A DNA stretch of 57,317 nucleotides, from positions 15,545 to 72,861 of the forward strand of contig NZ_BFAQ01000057.1 of NCBI RefSeq assembly GCF_002933855.1, given 5' to 3'. Below are positions 1-8,212 of this stretch, one piece after another. This DNA comes from Vibrio penaeicida. Its GTDB lineage: Bacteria > Pseudomonadota > Gammaproteobacteria > Enterobacterales > Vibrionaceae. Position numbers and translations under genes: made by a program. The notes under the pieces were generated by a model, which did not search any database, had not been told where the DNA came from, and worked only from the letters and a program-made list of their open reading frames with translations. Within the stretch, counting starts at the first letter, position 1. Every line of letters starts with the position of its first letter.

Positions 1-909
1 TACTACGATTGGTATAAGTGCCAAGACAAGTCCAACGACAATACACACCACCCCGACACCTCTTGTATACAGCCACTTTTCTTTCAAGAAAATAATACCC
101 AGTAAAAGACCAAATATAATGCTGGTCTGGCGTAAAGCAACCACTAAGCTGACGTTTTCAGTTAGCGTCATGGCATACAAAACTAAGGTGTACGTTACGC
201 CCATCATTATGCCTGCGACGGTGGCGGATTTTTTCATTTCCCAACCTCGTCTAAAGACATGCCATTGTTTCGTAAAAGCAAAGGTCAGGGTTAATGTCAC
301 GGCCATAAATGCAAACTGAACACCCAAATAGAAAATAGCCACCTGTTGCGCGCTATAAACATCCTTCACTTCACTGGTGAGAATGTCTATCGCGACTTTA
401 TCTAGAATGGAATACCCCGTTGTACCGACGGCAGCTACCAGTGCCCAAGCTACTCCCCCATTCATGTAGTCAGAGAGCCTAAACTGGCTGAATTTCACTA
501 ACGGAACAAACAAGCAACCAACCGTAATTAGGGTGAAGCCAATCCATTGGACATCACTCAATGTCTGCCCTAACAATACCGTGCCCAAACCGACCATCAA
601 TACTGGCATGGCTCTCGCGATAGGGTAAATCACGCCAACATCGGCACGCTGGTACGCGTACGCTAGCCCAAGCATGTAAACAGCTTGAAATACCGCACTC
701 ACGCATACCCAAAGCCAAAATTGGGAAGGCAATGAAATCTCGGGGGAAGAGAGAAACCAAAAAGTATAAGGGGCTAGGATAAGAGTTGGCGCATACGCCG
801 AAGCAAGAAAAAACGAACCACCAGCACCTTGCTTAGATTTGCCAATGATATTCCAACTCGCGTGCAACAACGCTGAGAAAATCACTAAAGCAATAGCAAA
901 CAATGACAT
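1..909 (-). CDS. EamA/DMT-family permease, C-terminus cut by window edge
   Basis: Reading leftward from an ATG at 909 the frame stays open to base 1 (303 codons). It translates to a highly hydrophobic protein beginning MSLFAIALVIFSALLHASWN, with about ten membrane segments and the EamA signature (HASWN near the start, a second-half duplication with LRQTSIIFGLLLGIIFLKEK). DMT transporters are about 300 residues, so only the last few residues should lie outside the window. Its start is 3 bp after the stop of the PhnR-like regulator, so it is the third gene of an IclR-GntR-DMT operon. From family knowledge, a DMT subfamily of this type accompanies phosphonate-degradation genes in Vibrio; the substrate here is not shown. 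Confidence 0.85.
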   Translation of the reverse strand, partial: MSLFAIALVIFSALLHASWNIIGKSKQGAGGSFFLASAYAPTLILAPYTFWFLSSPEISLPSQFWLWVCVSAVFQAVYMLGLAYAYQRADVGVIYPIARAMPVLMVGLGTVLLGQTLSDVQWIGFTLITVGCLFVPLVKFSQFRLSDYMNGGVAWALVAAVGTTGYSILDKVAIDILTSEVKDVYSAQQVAIFYLGVQFAFMAVTLTLTFAFTKQWHVFRRGWEMKKSATVAGIMMGVTYTLVLYAMTLTENVSLVVALRQTSIIFGLLLGIIFLKEKWLYTRGVGVVCIVVGLVLALIPIVV

Positions 910-912
910 AGA

Positions 913-1617
913 TTATTTTTTCAGCTCCACACTCGATTCAATGCTGATCGCATCATGTCGCCAATATTCGATGCGACAATCAATGATGGCACCGGAACTG
1001 TCTAGGCTAGAGCGCTCAATCACCATGGCTGGAGCACCTGGTGTTGCGCGCAAAGACTGCGCAATGTCTCCAAGCAAAGAGGTGGTTCGCAGCCGAATTT
1101 GAGTAGATGCAGGGAGAATACCGAATTCACTTGCGCAGATACCACTTAAAGAAAGGGTAAGATCGTGATCCAGTAAACTCGGCGCGTAATCGGGCTGAAC
1201 ATAGTGAGTCACATGCATGACGGGGCGTTCATCGAGGTAACGAAGCCTCTCGATTTTGTGCACGTCAGAGAAAGGTTGGAGATCCAAAATCTGAGAAGCG
1301 TATTTGGTCGCCAAAATGGTTTTCGATGTGAGAACTTCGGTTCTAGGCTTTCTTTCATTCGCCGTCGCTAATGCCGTAAAACTAAAGTCTTTACCCGGAT
1401 CGTAGCTTAATGGCGGAGGCGAGATAAACCACCCTCGCCTGTCTTCTCGGTAGATTTTCCCTTCTATCTCAAGCAACGATAGCGCTTCTCGCAGTGTTAC
1501 CCGAGTCGTGTTAAATGACTCAGCTAATTTGCGTTCCGGTGGTAATTTCTGCCCCGGAGGTAATAGCCCCGATTCAATCTGTTCTTCAACTGCGATTTTG
1601 ATCTCTACGTATTGCAC
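913..1617 (-). CDS. GntR-family regulator with UTRA domain, PhnR-like
   Basis: 234 residues. The N-terminal winged helix (about residues 5-70) contains the GntR signature PPGQKLPPERKLAESF followed by TTRVTLREALSLLEIEG. The rest matches a UTRA effector-binding domain. The arrangement resembles PhnR, the GntR regulator found beside 2-aminoethylphosphonate genes in Salmonella and Vibrio. The start is GTG at 1617; an in-frame TGA lies a few codons upstream, so no longer start is possible. It begins 8 bp after the IclR stop, so the two are probably translated from one mRNA, and the permease follows after 3 bp. Whether it senses a phosphonate or a sulfonate is inference; no phosphonate enzyme is inside the window. 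Confidence 0.8.
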   Translation of the reverse strand: MQYVEIKIAVEEQIESGLLPPGQKLPPERKLAESFNTTRVTLREALSLLEIEGKIYREDRRGWFISPPPLSYDPGKDFSFTALATANERKPRTEVLTSKTILATKYASQILDLQPFSDVHKIERLRYLDERPVMHVTHYVQPDYAPSLLDHDLTLSLSGICASEFGILPASTQIRLRTTSLLGDIAQSLRATPGAPAMVIERSSLDSSGAIIDCRIEYWRHDAISIESSVELKK

Positions 1618-1625
1618 CCATTCAC

Positions 1626-2435
1626 CTATTTGTCAGACAACCGTTCATCTTCTTCCTCTTCTATTTTGGCCAATGCATTGGCTGCGCGCTGCAAAGCAGG
1701 AAGAAAATGCAGGGCTTGTTCTGGTTTTAGGCGAATAATCGGCGCTTGTATAGCGATACCAAGATTAGAACGTCCACGTTTTGAGGGCACTAACACAGCA
1801 ACACAGAATAGACCTGGCAAAAATTCTTCATTATCTATCGCGTAACCATTGTTCTTAACTAGGTCGAGTTCTTCTTCCAAATCTTCAATGTTGGTTTTCG
1901 TATGCTGGGTGTAACGTTCTAACTCGGTGGTTGAGAGTACACGTCGACGTTGCTTAGCATTCATATTGGCGAGGAAAAGCTTACCCGTCGCACTGCAATG
2001 CACAGGCACACGTGAACCCGGGTGCAAATAAAAGCGAAGTGGGGCTTGGGTTTCTACGCGATCAACATAGACAATCTCGCCGCCAGAAAGCGCCGTAAGG
2101 TTACAGCTTTCTCCCACTTCATTTTGCAATTGCAGTAATACGGCATGTCTTGCACTGTGAATCGTACTATTCAGTAGCAACTTTTCGGCAAAACGGCGTA
2201 GCCGTATTCCGGTGCTGTAATGCCTGTCATCATGGTCACGCTGCACAATACCAGCACTCTCTAACTGCTGAAGCATTCGGTGTAATGTGGGTTTCGGCAA
2301 ACCCGTTTCTTCGACAAGGCTTTGTAATGAGAAAAATTCGTCCTTTTCCGCGATCACTTCGAGTAAAGCAAAAAGGCGCAAGGTGGGCGTATCACCCTCC
2401 ACTTTAGGAGGCTGAGTGGGTGACTGGCTGTCCAT
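1626..2435 (-). CDS. IclR-family transcriptional regulator
   Basis: 269 residues. An N-terminal winged helix-turn-helix (about 20-85: LRLFALLEVIAEKDEF...LPKPTLHRMLQQLESAGIVQRD) is followed by the IclR effector domain (about 100-255: CNLTALSGGEIVYVDRVE, VPVHCSATGKLFLAN, LGIAIQAP). It is transcribed away from pta across a 172-bp gap that holds a strong palindrome just before pta, so it is the obvious candidate to control pta-tauE and perhaps the remote xsc/tau genes. IclR proteins usually bind 15-20 bp palindromes and respond to pathway intermediates. It heads an operon with the PhnR-like regulator and the DMT permease, so control of that permease is also possible. Confidence 0.88.
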   Translation of the reverse strand: MDSQSPTQPPKVEGDTPTLRLFALLEVIAEKDEFFSLQSLVEETGLPKPTLHRMLQQLESAGIVQRDHDDRHYSTGIRLRRFAEKLLLNSTIHSARHAVLLQLQNEVGESCNLTALSGGEIVYVDRVETQAPLRFYLHPGSRVPVHCSATGKLFLANMNAKQRRRVLSTTELERYTQHTKTNIEDLEEELDLVKNNGYAIDNEEFLPGLFCVAVLVPSKRGRSNLGIAIQAPIIRLKPEQALHFLPALQRAANALAKIEEEEDERLSDK

Positions 2436-2560
2436 ATCTCTCCGATTTTCTTGTTCAACTGCTCACGTGACCACTTATAGCAAGAAAGCAATATGATTTA
2501 TACCACATAGCGGATTTTAGATTGATCTATGGGGCATCAATCGTTAGCATTGTTACATAA

Positions 2561-2587
2561 ATACAATTTACGGAACAAATTGTATCG
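2561..2587 (+). promoter_or_regulatory. Palindromic operator before pta
   Basis: A perfect 9-bp inverted repeat, ATACAATTT-N7-AAATTGTAT (2561-2585), lies 22 bp upstream of the pta start codon. The sequence TACAAT inside the left arm could be a -10 box, so the site would overlap the pta promoter. The spacer and right arm contain GGAACAAATTGTATCG (2572-2587), which shares GGAAC-N4-TGTATCG with the region upstream of tauX. The likely ligand is the divergent IclR regulator; this is inference. Confidence 0.6.
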
Positions 2588-2607
2588 ATAAATGGAACTT
2601 AATCATT

Positions 2608-3606
2608 ATGAAAGCAATTGAAAAGATCATCGAATCCGCAAAAAAAAAACCAAAAAAGATCGTGTTGTGTGAAGCACAAGATCGACGCATCCTCAACGCC
2701 AGTGTGAAGGCTCAACAGCAAGGTGTAGCTGAGATCATACTGGTGGGTAGTAATAAAGATCTCGAAGCTCAAGCCTTGGCACAAGGGCTATCGTTGTCTG
2801 GGTTGACCTTGCTTTGTATTGACGAGAGCCCACTTACCAAGCCGCTAAGCCAAGCTTTATATGAGATAAGGAAATGCAAAGGTATCAGCCAAAAAGATGC
2901 CGAAGCATTAATTCAGCAACCATTGGTTTTTGCAGCCATGCTTGTGCGAGAGGGTTACGCCGATGGATTGGTTGCGGGCTCGGTGTACACCACAGCGGAT
3001 GTGGTTCGCAATGCCATTCAGTTAATTGGCACCAACAAAGCATTCCCGCTCGTGTCGAGCTTTTTCATCATGATGCTATGTGAACCCTTCCACCAGCATA
3101 AAGGACCACTCATATTTACAGACTGCGGCTTGGTGGTGGATCCAAACGAAGAACAACTTGCCAATATTGCGATCACAGCAGCCAATAGCGCACAACAACT
3201 CCTGAATGTTGAACCGAGAGTCGCAATGCTTTCATTCTCAACAAATGGAAGTGCGCAACATTCTTCGGTAGACAAAGTGATAAATGCGTCAAAAAGAGTA
3301 AAATATCAACGACCTGAATTGGCAATTGATGAAGACGTGCAATTCGATGCCGCTATCGTCGCTGAAGTCGCCAACAAGAAGTCACCAAATTCAACCGTAA
3401 AAGGCAACGCCAACGTACTCGTTTTCCCTAATCTAGAAGCGGGTAATATCGGCTATAAACTGGCAGAAAGGCTCAGTGGTGCAAAAGCCATAGGACCTCT
3501 ATTACAAGGACTGGCAAAACCAGCCAACGATTTATCCCGAGGATGCAGCGAAGACGATATATTCCATGTCATCGCCACAACGGTTGTGCAAGCTCAACAT
3601 ACTTAA
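2608..3606 (+). CDS. pta: Phosphate acetyltransferase (short form)
   Basis: 332 residues, the length of stand-alone PTA_PTB-domain phosphotransacetylases that lack the N-terminal DRTGG/CobB-like extension of E. coli Pta. Typical segments include IVLCEAQDRRILNAS near the start, DGLVAGSVYTTADVVR, IFTDCGLVVDPN, and the C-terminal NVLVFPNLEAGNIGYKLAERL. It converts acetyl phosphate and CoA to acetyl-CoA and phosphate. In taurine degraders this step follows Xsc, which releases acetyl phosphate, and the next gene here is a TauE/SafE exporter, which supports that role. It starts 22 bp after a palindromic operator. Codons 11-17 include a run of ten A residues, a possible slippage site. Confidence 0.9.
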   Translation: MKAIEKIIESAKKKPKKIVLCEAQDRRILNASVKAQQQGVAEIILVGSNKDLEAQALAQGLSLSGLTLLCIDESPLTKPLSQALYEIRKCKGISQKDAEALIQQPLVFAAMLVREGYADGLVAGSVYTTADVVRNAIQLIGTNKAFPLVSSFFIMMLCEPFHQHKGPLIFTDCGLVVDPNEEQLANIAITAANSAQQLLNVEPRVAMLSFSTNGSAQHSSVDKVINASKRVKYQRPELAIDEDVQFDAAIVAEVANKKSPNSTVKGNANVLVFPNLEAGNIGYKLAERLSGAKAIGPLLQGLAKPANDLSRGCSEDDIFHVIATTVVQAQHT

Positions 3607-3625
3607 TTGAGGTTACCTATTACGA

Positions 3626-4381
3626 ATGGAATTGATCCTGTTACTCGTTATTATCGCCATTGGCACGTATTTCCAAACTGTAGCAGGGTTTGGTATCGCC
3701 ATAATCATTATCGGTTTGACCAGCGCCTTTCAGCTCTACAATTTACCTGTTGTCGCTGCCATCATCAGTTTGATTACCATTGCAAATTGCCTAGTAGCCT
3801 TGAAAGGTATTGGTCGCCAAACCCCTTGGCGAAAGTGGGCATTTACTATTCTAGGGGTTATTCCCGGTGTTTATGTTGGTCTACTGGGTTTGAATCATCT
3901 CAGTGGTGAAGCGATAAGTACCTTGGAATTTTTGTTGGGTTGCATCATCTTGTATAGCGCCATCAGTTTATTTTGGCGTGCAGCTGCGAAGAAAGAACTG
4001 TCCCGTTTTCGTAGTTTCTCCGTCGCAGGTTTTACTTCTGGGCTCTGTAGCGGAATGTTCGGGCTGGGTGGTCCTCCACTTGTCTATCACTTTTATCGCC
4101 AACCTATGGCAATGGAGCATATTCGCGCGCTGTTGCTTTCCACCTTTCTTTGCAGCTCGGTTTCTCGAACGGTGATTCTTGCATGGGAAAACCAGCTCAC
4201 CCCTGAAATTCTGACCATTTCAGCCGCAGCGATTCCTTTAGTGATGCTTGTGACCTACTTAACCCAGAAATATCCAACGAATATCGCCCCCAATACCATG
4301 AGAAAAGGGATTTCTATTGTGCTGTTTCTGATCGCCATGCGTTTGATGGTGCCGTTCTTTATAGACATGCTCCCCAAGTGA
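3626..4381 (+). CDS. tauE: TauE/SafE-family sulfite/organosulfonate exporter
   Basis: 251 residues with about seven to eight membrane segments. It carries the two TauE/SafE signatures, QTVAGFGIAIIIIGLTSAF in the N-terminal half and the repeated CSGMFGLGGPPLVYHFY in the second half. The family exports sulfite, sulfoacetate or related anions across the inner membrane; sulfite is the toxic product of the Xsc reaction. It lies 19 bp after pta and is surely co-transcribed. TauE, TauZ and SafE share this fold, so the precise anion is uncertain. The pta neighbour and the xsc-tauXY genes in the same window make sulfite the best guess. Confidence 0.82.
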   Translation: MELILLLVIIAIGTYFQTVAGFGIAIIIIGLTSAFQLYNLPVVAAIISLITIANCLVALKGIGRQTPWRKWAFTILGVIPGVYVGLLGLNHLSGEAISTLEFLLGCIILYSAISLFWRAAAKKELSRFRSFSVAGFTSGLCSGMFGLGGPPLVYHFYRQPMAMEHIRALLLSTFLCSSVSRTVILAWENQLTPEILTISAAAIPLVMLVTYLTQKYPTNIAPNTMRKGISIVLFLIAMRLMVPFFIDMLPK

Positions 4382-4446
4382 CTCATCTAATTGAACACTG
4401 ATATGTGACTGCAGCTAACACACCAGCCCCATGCTTTACTTTTGGC

Positions 4447-4455
4447 TGGTATAAT
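4447..4455 (+). promoter_or_regulatory. Extended -10 promoter of creBC
   Basis: The sequence TGGTATAAT gives a perfect -10 box (4450-4455) with an extended-10 TGn element. No good -35 is present at the expected distance, as is common for extended-10 promoters. Transcription would begin near 4462, which excludes the upstream TTG at 4455 as a start codon and favours the TTG at 4488 for creB. An inverted repeat CCAGCC/GGCTGG overlaps the site. Confidence 0.6.
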
Positions 4456-4487
4456 TGCGTGATATAAAACCTGAATCGAGCCGAATT

Positions 4488-5189
4488 TTGAATATTCTGA
4501 TCATTGAAGATGAACCTGCAATTGCTGAAAATTTAATCCACGTTTTGGAAATGGACGGTTATCAAGTGGACTGGTTTTCAACCGCTGGCGAAGGGCTTGC
4601 ACACTTAAAAGCGCAAAACCCTGATTTATTGGTTCTGGATGTGGGGCTACCGGATGGAAATGGCTTTGAGTTATGTAAAACCATTCGGGATTTTTCCGCG
4701 ATTCCTATCATCTTTTTAACCGCCAGACATGACGAAATAGACCGAGTTGTTGGACTAGAAATCGGGGCTGATGATTACGTCACCAAACCTTTTAGCCCAC
4801 GTGAAATGCTTGCAAGAATCAAGCTTCGTATTAAGTCTCGCCCATTAGTTTCACCCCCATCTGAAGCGGAAAAATCGGTCGAGAACACCCAAGACTTATA
4901 CCCCGAGAATTTTGATTACCGTGTGGGCAACCAAAACCTAGGGCTAACCGCTGTGGAATTCAAAATTCTTCACAAATTGATTGATGTATCGACCAACGTA
5001 CTTAGCCGAGAACAACTCATGATCGCTGCCGATATGACGCCAGGTTCCATCTACGAACGTAATATCGATTCTCACATTAAAGCCATTCGCAACAAACTCA
5101 AACCCTTTGGCATGGCGGATAGAATTTGCACAAAACGAGGGTTCGGATACTACTATTGCGCTCAGAACTCAAACCGTTGTAAGGCTTAA
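4488..5189 (+). CDS. creB: Two-component response regulator CreB
   Basis: An OmpR-family regulator of 233 residues (E. coli CreB is close to this length). The receiver domain starts MNILIIEDEP, with the acidic pocket EDE at 7-9, phospho-acceptor Asp51 in LVLDVGLPDGNG and the switch lysine in DDYVTKPFSPREM. A winged-helix DNA-binding domain follows, with LTAVEFKILHKLI and YERNIDSHIKAIRNKLK. The start is probably TTG at 4488, because the strong extended-10 promoter at 4450-4455 places the transcript start beyond the other in-frame TTG at 4455. It is followed at 1 bp by creC. In E. coli CreBC responds to carbon-source shifts and acetyl phosphate, and here it sits directly after pta. Confidence 0.88.
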   Translation: MNILIIEDEPAIAENLIHVLEMDGYQVDWFSTAGEGLAHLKAQNPDLLVLDVGLPDGNGFELCKTIRDFSAIPIIFLTARHDEIDRVVGLEIGADDYVTKPFSPREMLARIKLRIKSRPLVSPPSEAEKSVENTQDLYPENFDYRVGNQNLGLTAVEFKILHKLIDVSTNVLSREQLMIAADMTPGSIYERNIDSHIKAIRNKLKPFGMADRICTKRGFGYYYCAQNSNRCKA

Positions 5190-5190
5190 C

Positions 5191-6663
5191 ATGACCGATA
5201 AAACGTCCAATTGGCCTAAAATCCCCCTCGGGATTCGTCTGTTCTTCCTCTACTTTGTGTTGGTGGGCATGACAGCCTACATCGTTAGCCAAACAGTCAT
5301 TCAAGAACTCAAACCGACCGTGCGCCAAGCGACAGAAGAAACGTTAGTCGACATGGCGAATTTACTTGCCGTGCTGGCGGAAGAAGAAGTGGCGAACGGC
5401 GAGATGGCGCAAAGTCGATTTGCCAATTTACTGACTGCTTATGGTAAGCGAGAGCCTGAAGCGAGAATCTGGGAAATCGGCAAAAAAGTCATTAATCATC
5501 GAATCTATATCACCGATAAAAATGGCATCGTTATCGCCGATTCTTGGCAACAAGATGTTGGCAAAGATTACTCTCAGTGGAATGATGTGTACTTAACGTT
5601 GCGCGGAAAATATGGGGCTCGCAGTACAACAGCAAACCCCGAAGACCCTTTATCTACGGTTATGCACGTCGCCGCTCCCATCTACCATCAGGGAGAAATT
5701 ATCGGCAGCGTTACGGTAGCGAAAGCCAATCGCAGTGTTCAGCCTTTTATCGACCTTTCAAAACGAAATGTCTTATTCTGGATGATGTGGATGACAGGGC
5801 TGGTTTTGCTGGCCGGTGCGCTCATCGCTTGGCGCATTCACTCTGCCCTACATAAACTCGAAGATTACGCAGAAAAAATGGGGCGCGGAGAAAAAGTCAC
5901 CAAGCCGACTTTTCGAATCTTTTATGAATACGGCACGCTAAGTAATGCGCTGGAAAAAATGCGTAATCAACTCGACGGAAAACACTACGTTGAGGAGTAT
6001 GTTCAAACACTCACCCACGAACTCAAAAGCCCAATCTCTGCTATTAAAGGCGCGAGCGAAATTTTGCAGATGCCTCTACCCGAAGAAAAAATAACCCGTT
6101 TCGCTGGCAACATAGAACGCGAAAGCAACCGAATGCAATTGCTTATCGATAAACTGCTGGAGTTAGCTCGGCTGGAAAAAATGCCTCAATTGGAAAATAC
6201 GCAGCCACTTCAGCTACTCACCATGCTGGAAGAAATTGTGCACGCCTCAGACGCCAAGCTCAGTAAAAAATCGGCATCGTGTGAGATAAACGGGAGTGAA
6301 CTAAGCGCTTCGGACAGTAAGTTAACCGTATACGGTGACAGTTTCTTGTTGAAACAGGCCTTATTTAACTTAATGGAAAACGCCCTCGACTTTGTCTATG
6401 AACAGGGCAGTATTCATTGGAGTATTTCCTACAAAAATGGAAATGCGACGCTTACGGTGTTCAATACAGGACCGCATATTCCTGACTACGCGCTGGAAAG
6501 AATTACCGAGCGATTCTACTCTCTGCCCAGGGGAAATGGCGTGAAAAGTACGGGGTTGGGGCTTAACTTCGTTGAGCAAGTCGCCAAGTTACATAATGGT
6601 ACACTGAAGGTAAACAACGTCGAAGGCGGGGTCAAAGTCACACTGCAGTTTCCAACCCCATAA
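5191..6663 (+). CDS. creC: Sensor histidine kinase CreC
   Basis: 490 residues starting at the ATG at 5191, 1 bp after the creB stop. The order is a membrane helix (about 15-35), a periplasmic sensor region of about 150 residues, a second membrane helix near 195-215 (FWMMWMTGLVLLAGALIAW), HAMP-like linker, HisKA domain with phosphorylatable His276 in LTHELKSPISAIKG, and an HATPase domain with LMENALDF (N box) and GLGLNFVEQVA (G2 box). The N-terminal segment GIRLFFLYFVLV...IQELKPTVRQATEETLVDMANLLA is close to E. coli CreC. It phosphorylates CreB. A longer upstream frame exists but would overlap creB by 83 bp and is not needed. Confidence 0.9.
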   Translation: MTDKTSNWPKIPLGIRLFFLYFVLVGMTAYIVSQTVIQELKPTVRQATEETLVDMANLLAVLAEEEVANGEMAQSRFANLLTAYGKREPEARIWEIGKKVINHRIYITDKNGIVIADSWQQDVGKDYSQWNDVYLTLRGKYGARSTTANPEDPLSTVMHVAAPIYHQGEIIGSVTVAKANRSVQPFIDLSKRNVLFWMMWMTGLVLLAGALIAWRIHSALHKLEDYAEKMGRGEKVTKPTFRIFYEYGTLSNALEKMRNQLDGKHYVEEYVQTLTHELKSPISAIKGASEILQMPLPEEKITRFAGNIERESNRMQLLIDKLLELARLEKMPQLENTQPLQLLTMLEEIVHASDAKLSKKSASCEINGSELSASDSKLTVYGDSFLLKQALFNLMENALDFVYEQGSIHWSISYKNGNATLTVFNTGPHIPDYALERITERFYSLPRGNGVKSTGLGLNFVEQVAKLHNGTLKVNNVEGGVKVTLQFPTP

Positions 6664-6774
6664 AAGCGTTTTTAACCCACAATGGCATTAGCAACTCCAT
6701 AAAAACTCCACATAACCTCCATTCACTTTCCAAATTGCTGTTTTAGAGTGAGAATAACGTTTAAGGAGAGTGAA

Positions 6775-8136
6775 ATGAAAAAATTTATGAACAACCAACT
6801 CGGCATAAAGTTTGGCTTTGTGCTGTTTTTGTTTCTGCTACTGCAGATTCCAGTGTCCATGATTGACGATCTTATTTCTGAACGTTCCTACAGACAGCAG
6901 GAAGTTCAGCAAGACATCGCTCGAAGCAGCAGCGGTGAACAGCGCATCATGGGGCCTTTCATTAATATTCAGTACACAGAAACCGTCACAAGCAAAGACA
7001 AAGAATTCATGATCGAACGTCAGGCCTTCATTTTACCCGATAACTTTAACCTGACCTCCCATCTTGAAAGTTTCGAGAAATACAGAGGGATCTATAAAGC
7101 TCGCCTTTATCAAGCGCAGACCGACCTCAATGGGGAGTTTGATCTCTCTTCGCTGGATGATTTGAGCGAATTCACAATAGATAAGATCAGCATGGTGGTG
7201 GGCATCAGTGACAGCAGAGGGTTAATCAACTTAGGGGAGTTATCACTAGGTGGACAATCCATCGAAGTTGAACCAGGTACTGGGATGAACCAAATGACAC
7301 AAGGTTTCCACAGCAAACTGGACATCGATACTTTAGATACATCTAAGCCGCTAACATTTGATTTGAACTTCTTGCTACAAGGTATGGGTAATCTACAAAT
7401 CACCCCGATTGGCAACAATACCAGTGTTAAGCTTTCCTCTAGCTGGCCTCACCCGAGTTTTATTGGCGATTATTTACCTACTTCTTCCGATATCCAAGAA
7501 ACCGGCTTCAGCGCTAAATGGGCAACCAACAACTTTTCAACCAACATTACCCAACTGTTTGATAAATGCATGTCAGACAATACCGAATGTTACGAACTTA
7601 ACGGCAGGCAAATGGGTGTGGACTTGATTGATCCTGTCGACCATTATCTTAAATCCCATCGCGCAGTAAACTATTCTCTGTTGGTCATTACCCTTATATT
7701 CGCAAGCTTCTTCTTGTTAGAACTGTTCCAAGCGCGCCCTATTCACCCTATCCAGTACGGTTTTGTGGGTCTTGCTCTGGCGCTTTTCTATTTGTTGCTA
7801 ATTTCCCTTAGCGAACACACTGGCTTCAACTTAGCATACTTAGTGTCTGCCATTGCCTCTACTGCCTTATTAAGCGTGTACGTGGGCGGTATGCTGAACA
7901 ACCGTAAGCATGGCAGTATCTTTGGCATCAGTTTGCTCATTCTGTACGGGTTGTTGTTTGGGCTGCTGCAAGCAGAAAGCTATGCCCTACTGATGGGAAC
8001 ACTATTGTGCTTTGTCGTCTTAAGTTTGGTTATGGTGATGACTCGACATGTCAATTGGTATGAACGAAGTGCAAAAGCCGCAAATGCACAGCCTGAATCC
8101 AACCATGATGCTGATTTCGAAGACGGTAAACAGTAA
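6775..8136 (+). CDS. creD: Inner-membrane protein CreD
   Basis: 453 residues (E. coli CreD is about 450), starting at the ATG at 6775 behind a strong AAGGAGAG ribosome site. There is one membrane helix at about 10-30 and a large periplasmic region with RSSSGEQRIMGPFINIQY (the CreD family match). The C-terminus has a cluster of about five to six helices from residue 300 on. CreD is the classical Cre-regulon member, tied to envelope stress, colicin and beta-lactam phenotypes in Enterobacteria and Aeromonas. It lies 111 bp after creC, so it may have its own CreB-responsive promoter. I did not find an unambiguous cre-tag repeat (TTCAC-N6-TTCAC) in the gap. Confidence 0.9.
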   Translation: MKKFMNNQLGIKFGFVLFLFLLLQIPVSMIDDLISERSYRQQEVQQDIARSSSGEQRIMGPFINIQYTETVTSKDKEFMIERQAFILPDNFNLTSHLESFEKYRGIYKARLYQAQTDLNGEFDLSSLDDLSEFTIDKISMVVGISDSRGLINLGELSLGGQSIEVEPGTGMNQMTQGFHSKLDIDTLDTSKPLTFDLNFLLQGMGNLQITPIGNNTSVKLSSSWPHPSFIGDYLPTSSDIQETGFSAKWATNNFSTNITQLFDKCMSDNTECYELNGRQMGVDLIDPVDHYLKSHRAVNYSLLVITLIFASFFLLELFQARPIHPIQYGFVGLALALFYLLLISLSEHTGFNLAYLVSAIASTALLSVYVGGMLNNRKHGSIFGISLLILYGLLFGLLQAESYALLMGTLLCFVVLSLVMVMTRHVNWYERSAKAANAQPESNHDADFEDGKQ

Positions 8137-8155
8137 CCCGATTCAAACCAAACAA

Positions 8156-8176
8156 GAGCCGCAGCATTAGCGGCTC
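8156..8176. terminator. Hairpin between convergent creD and MFS genes
   Basis: GAGCCGC-N7-GCGGCTC forms a perfect 7-bp stem between the ends of creD (plus) and the MFS gene (minus). The flanks are only moderately T-rich (TTGTTTGGTTT on the minus strand), so it is a plausible bidirectional terminator, weak by U-tract. Confidence 0.6.
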
Positions 8177-8212
8177 CATCAAACCTACGAGTCCGTTTAT
8201 CCGATCTTTGTT

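Noticed and set aside
5107..5190. Longer start for creC
   Set aside because: It overlaps creB by 83 bp and adds residues not present in CreC homologues.
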